A stretch of 64,000 bases of DNA. Source: Bin55 sp965220235 (GTDB taxonomy: Bacteria; Pseudomonadota; Gammaproteobacteria; Pseudomonadales; Azotimanducaceae). The notes beneath the pieces are model-generated. The model saw nothing but the letters and a program-made list of their open reading frames with translations, ran no database searches and was not told where the DNA came from. Position 1 is the stretch's first letter. The number at the start of each line of letters is the position of its first letter. Positions 63,656-64,000 of this stretch are shown here, piece by piece. Made by a program: the position numbers and the translations under genes. The DNA lies in assembly GCA_965220235.1 (NCBI GenBank), contig OZ244815.1, positions 2,170,001-2,234,000 of the forward strand. Direction: 5' to 3'.

Positions 63656-64000
63656 GCACGATACCGAGCGAAAGCTCGAGTGCGCCTTCAAGCATCCGGA
63701 TATTCCTTGATCGCGAAAAAGGCGGTGTTACTAACACCGTTGAAGATTTAGTGATCGTCGAAGAACCGATGGAGCTACAGATCTCGCAAGGCGATCGTCT
63801 TACGCAAACGATTTCAGTCACGATGCGAACGCCCGGTCAGGATTTCGAGCTCGCACTCGGCTATCTCTTAAGCGAAGGCGTGATTCGAAACGCGGCAGAC
63901 GTTGTCGATGTACGTGTTTGTGGTCCCCCTAGTCCAGATAAGGGTTATCAGAATGTCGTCCAAGTCGAACTCGTCTCAGACCTTGCGTTTGATCTTGAAC
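63652..64000 (+). CDS. fdhD: FdhD/FdsC-type sulfurtransferase, 5' part
   Basis: The first 116 residues are visible; the gene runs off the window. The FdhD pattern includes VEEPMELQISQGDRLTQTI, then MRTPGQDFELALGYLLSEGV. It transfers sulfur from cysteine desulfurase to the molybdenum cofactor before its insertion in formate dehydrogenase. ATG 63652 overlaps the fdsA stop as ATGA. In Cupriavidus the homologue in this place is FdsC. A short final gene fdsD might follow beyond the edge. Confidence 0.93.
   Translation, partial: MSTIPSESSSAPSSIRIFLDREKGGVTNTVEDLVIVEEPMELQISQGDRLTQTISVTMRTPGQDFELALGYLLSEGVIRNAADVVDVRVCGPPSPDKGYQNVVQVELVSDLAFDLE

Overview
The window looks like chromosome from a Gram-negative bacterium, most likely a gammaproteobacterium, possibly marine. 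This rests on a quinone-linked class 2 PyrD, a gspE-to-gspM type II secretion operon, a Bat (aerotolerance-type) operon, SppA of the 67 kDa type, a CysE close to the enterobacterial one, and an AGCS sodium:amino-acid symporter. The species cannot be named from the sequence. Genes are dense, often overlap by 1 to 11 bases, and use many GTG and TTG starts. I saw no tRNA, rRNA or CRISPR array.

Layout. 1-1000: 5' part of an ammonium transporter gene (minus). 1164-2174: pyrD. 2285-9100: a six-gene MoxR/DUF58/DUF4381/VWA/VWA-TPR/BatD operon. 9166-10758: XdhC-like protein and a MobA-like nucleotidyltransferase. 10755-13609: nadK, cysE, a small zinc-ribbon protein and a pterin-dependent aromatic amino acid hydroxylase. 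14054-16220: three predicted secreted proteins whose genes overlap, one of them a TPR metallopeptidase.

16221-20797: an accessory stretch. It holds IS256-family copy 1, a small unknown gene, a DNA methyltransferase and an HNH nuclease that form one reading frame interrupted by an amber codon, a remnant of an IS1595-type transposase, TfoX-like and MAPEG genes, and a decayed copy of the 3' end of the TPR peptidase gene. That decayed copy and the intact gene end bracket the stretch.

20798-28252: type II secretion genes gspE-F-G-H-I-J-K-L-M on the minus strand, without C, D or N. 28420-31587: a secreted subtilisin-like protease with Calx-beta and P domains, preceded by a small secreted protein that may be its prodomain in trans. 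31739-37005: a caspase-like protein facing a type II CBASS anti-phage operon (patatin phospholipase, DncV-like cyclase, Cap2 E2-E1 fusion) that has no Cap3.

37300-41843: pyrB, then the electron-transfer flavoprotein genes etfA/etfB and, divergently, ETF:ubiquinone oxidoreductase. 42031-43430: IS copy 2, which appears identical to copy 1. 43743-49040: a 1765-residue autotransporter-like adhesin behind a structured leader. 49172-58768: DUF1285 protein, moaA, murF, sppA, an unknown protein, a PhyH-type dioxygenase, an AGCS symporter and glutathione reductase. 58869-64000: NAD-dependent formate dehydrogenase fdsG-B-A followed by the start of fdhD/fdsC.

Working together: Fds oxidises formate to make NADH and needs molybdenum cofactor, to which MoaA and FdhD contribute. 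EtfAB with EtfD feeds dehydrogenase electrons into the quinone pool, which PyrD also uses. The type II secretion system is a plausible exporter for the neighbouring subtilase. CBASS, the methyltransferase-HNH gene and possibly the caspase-like gene are the defence content.
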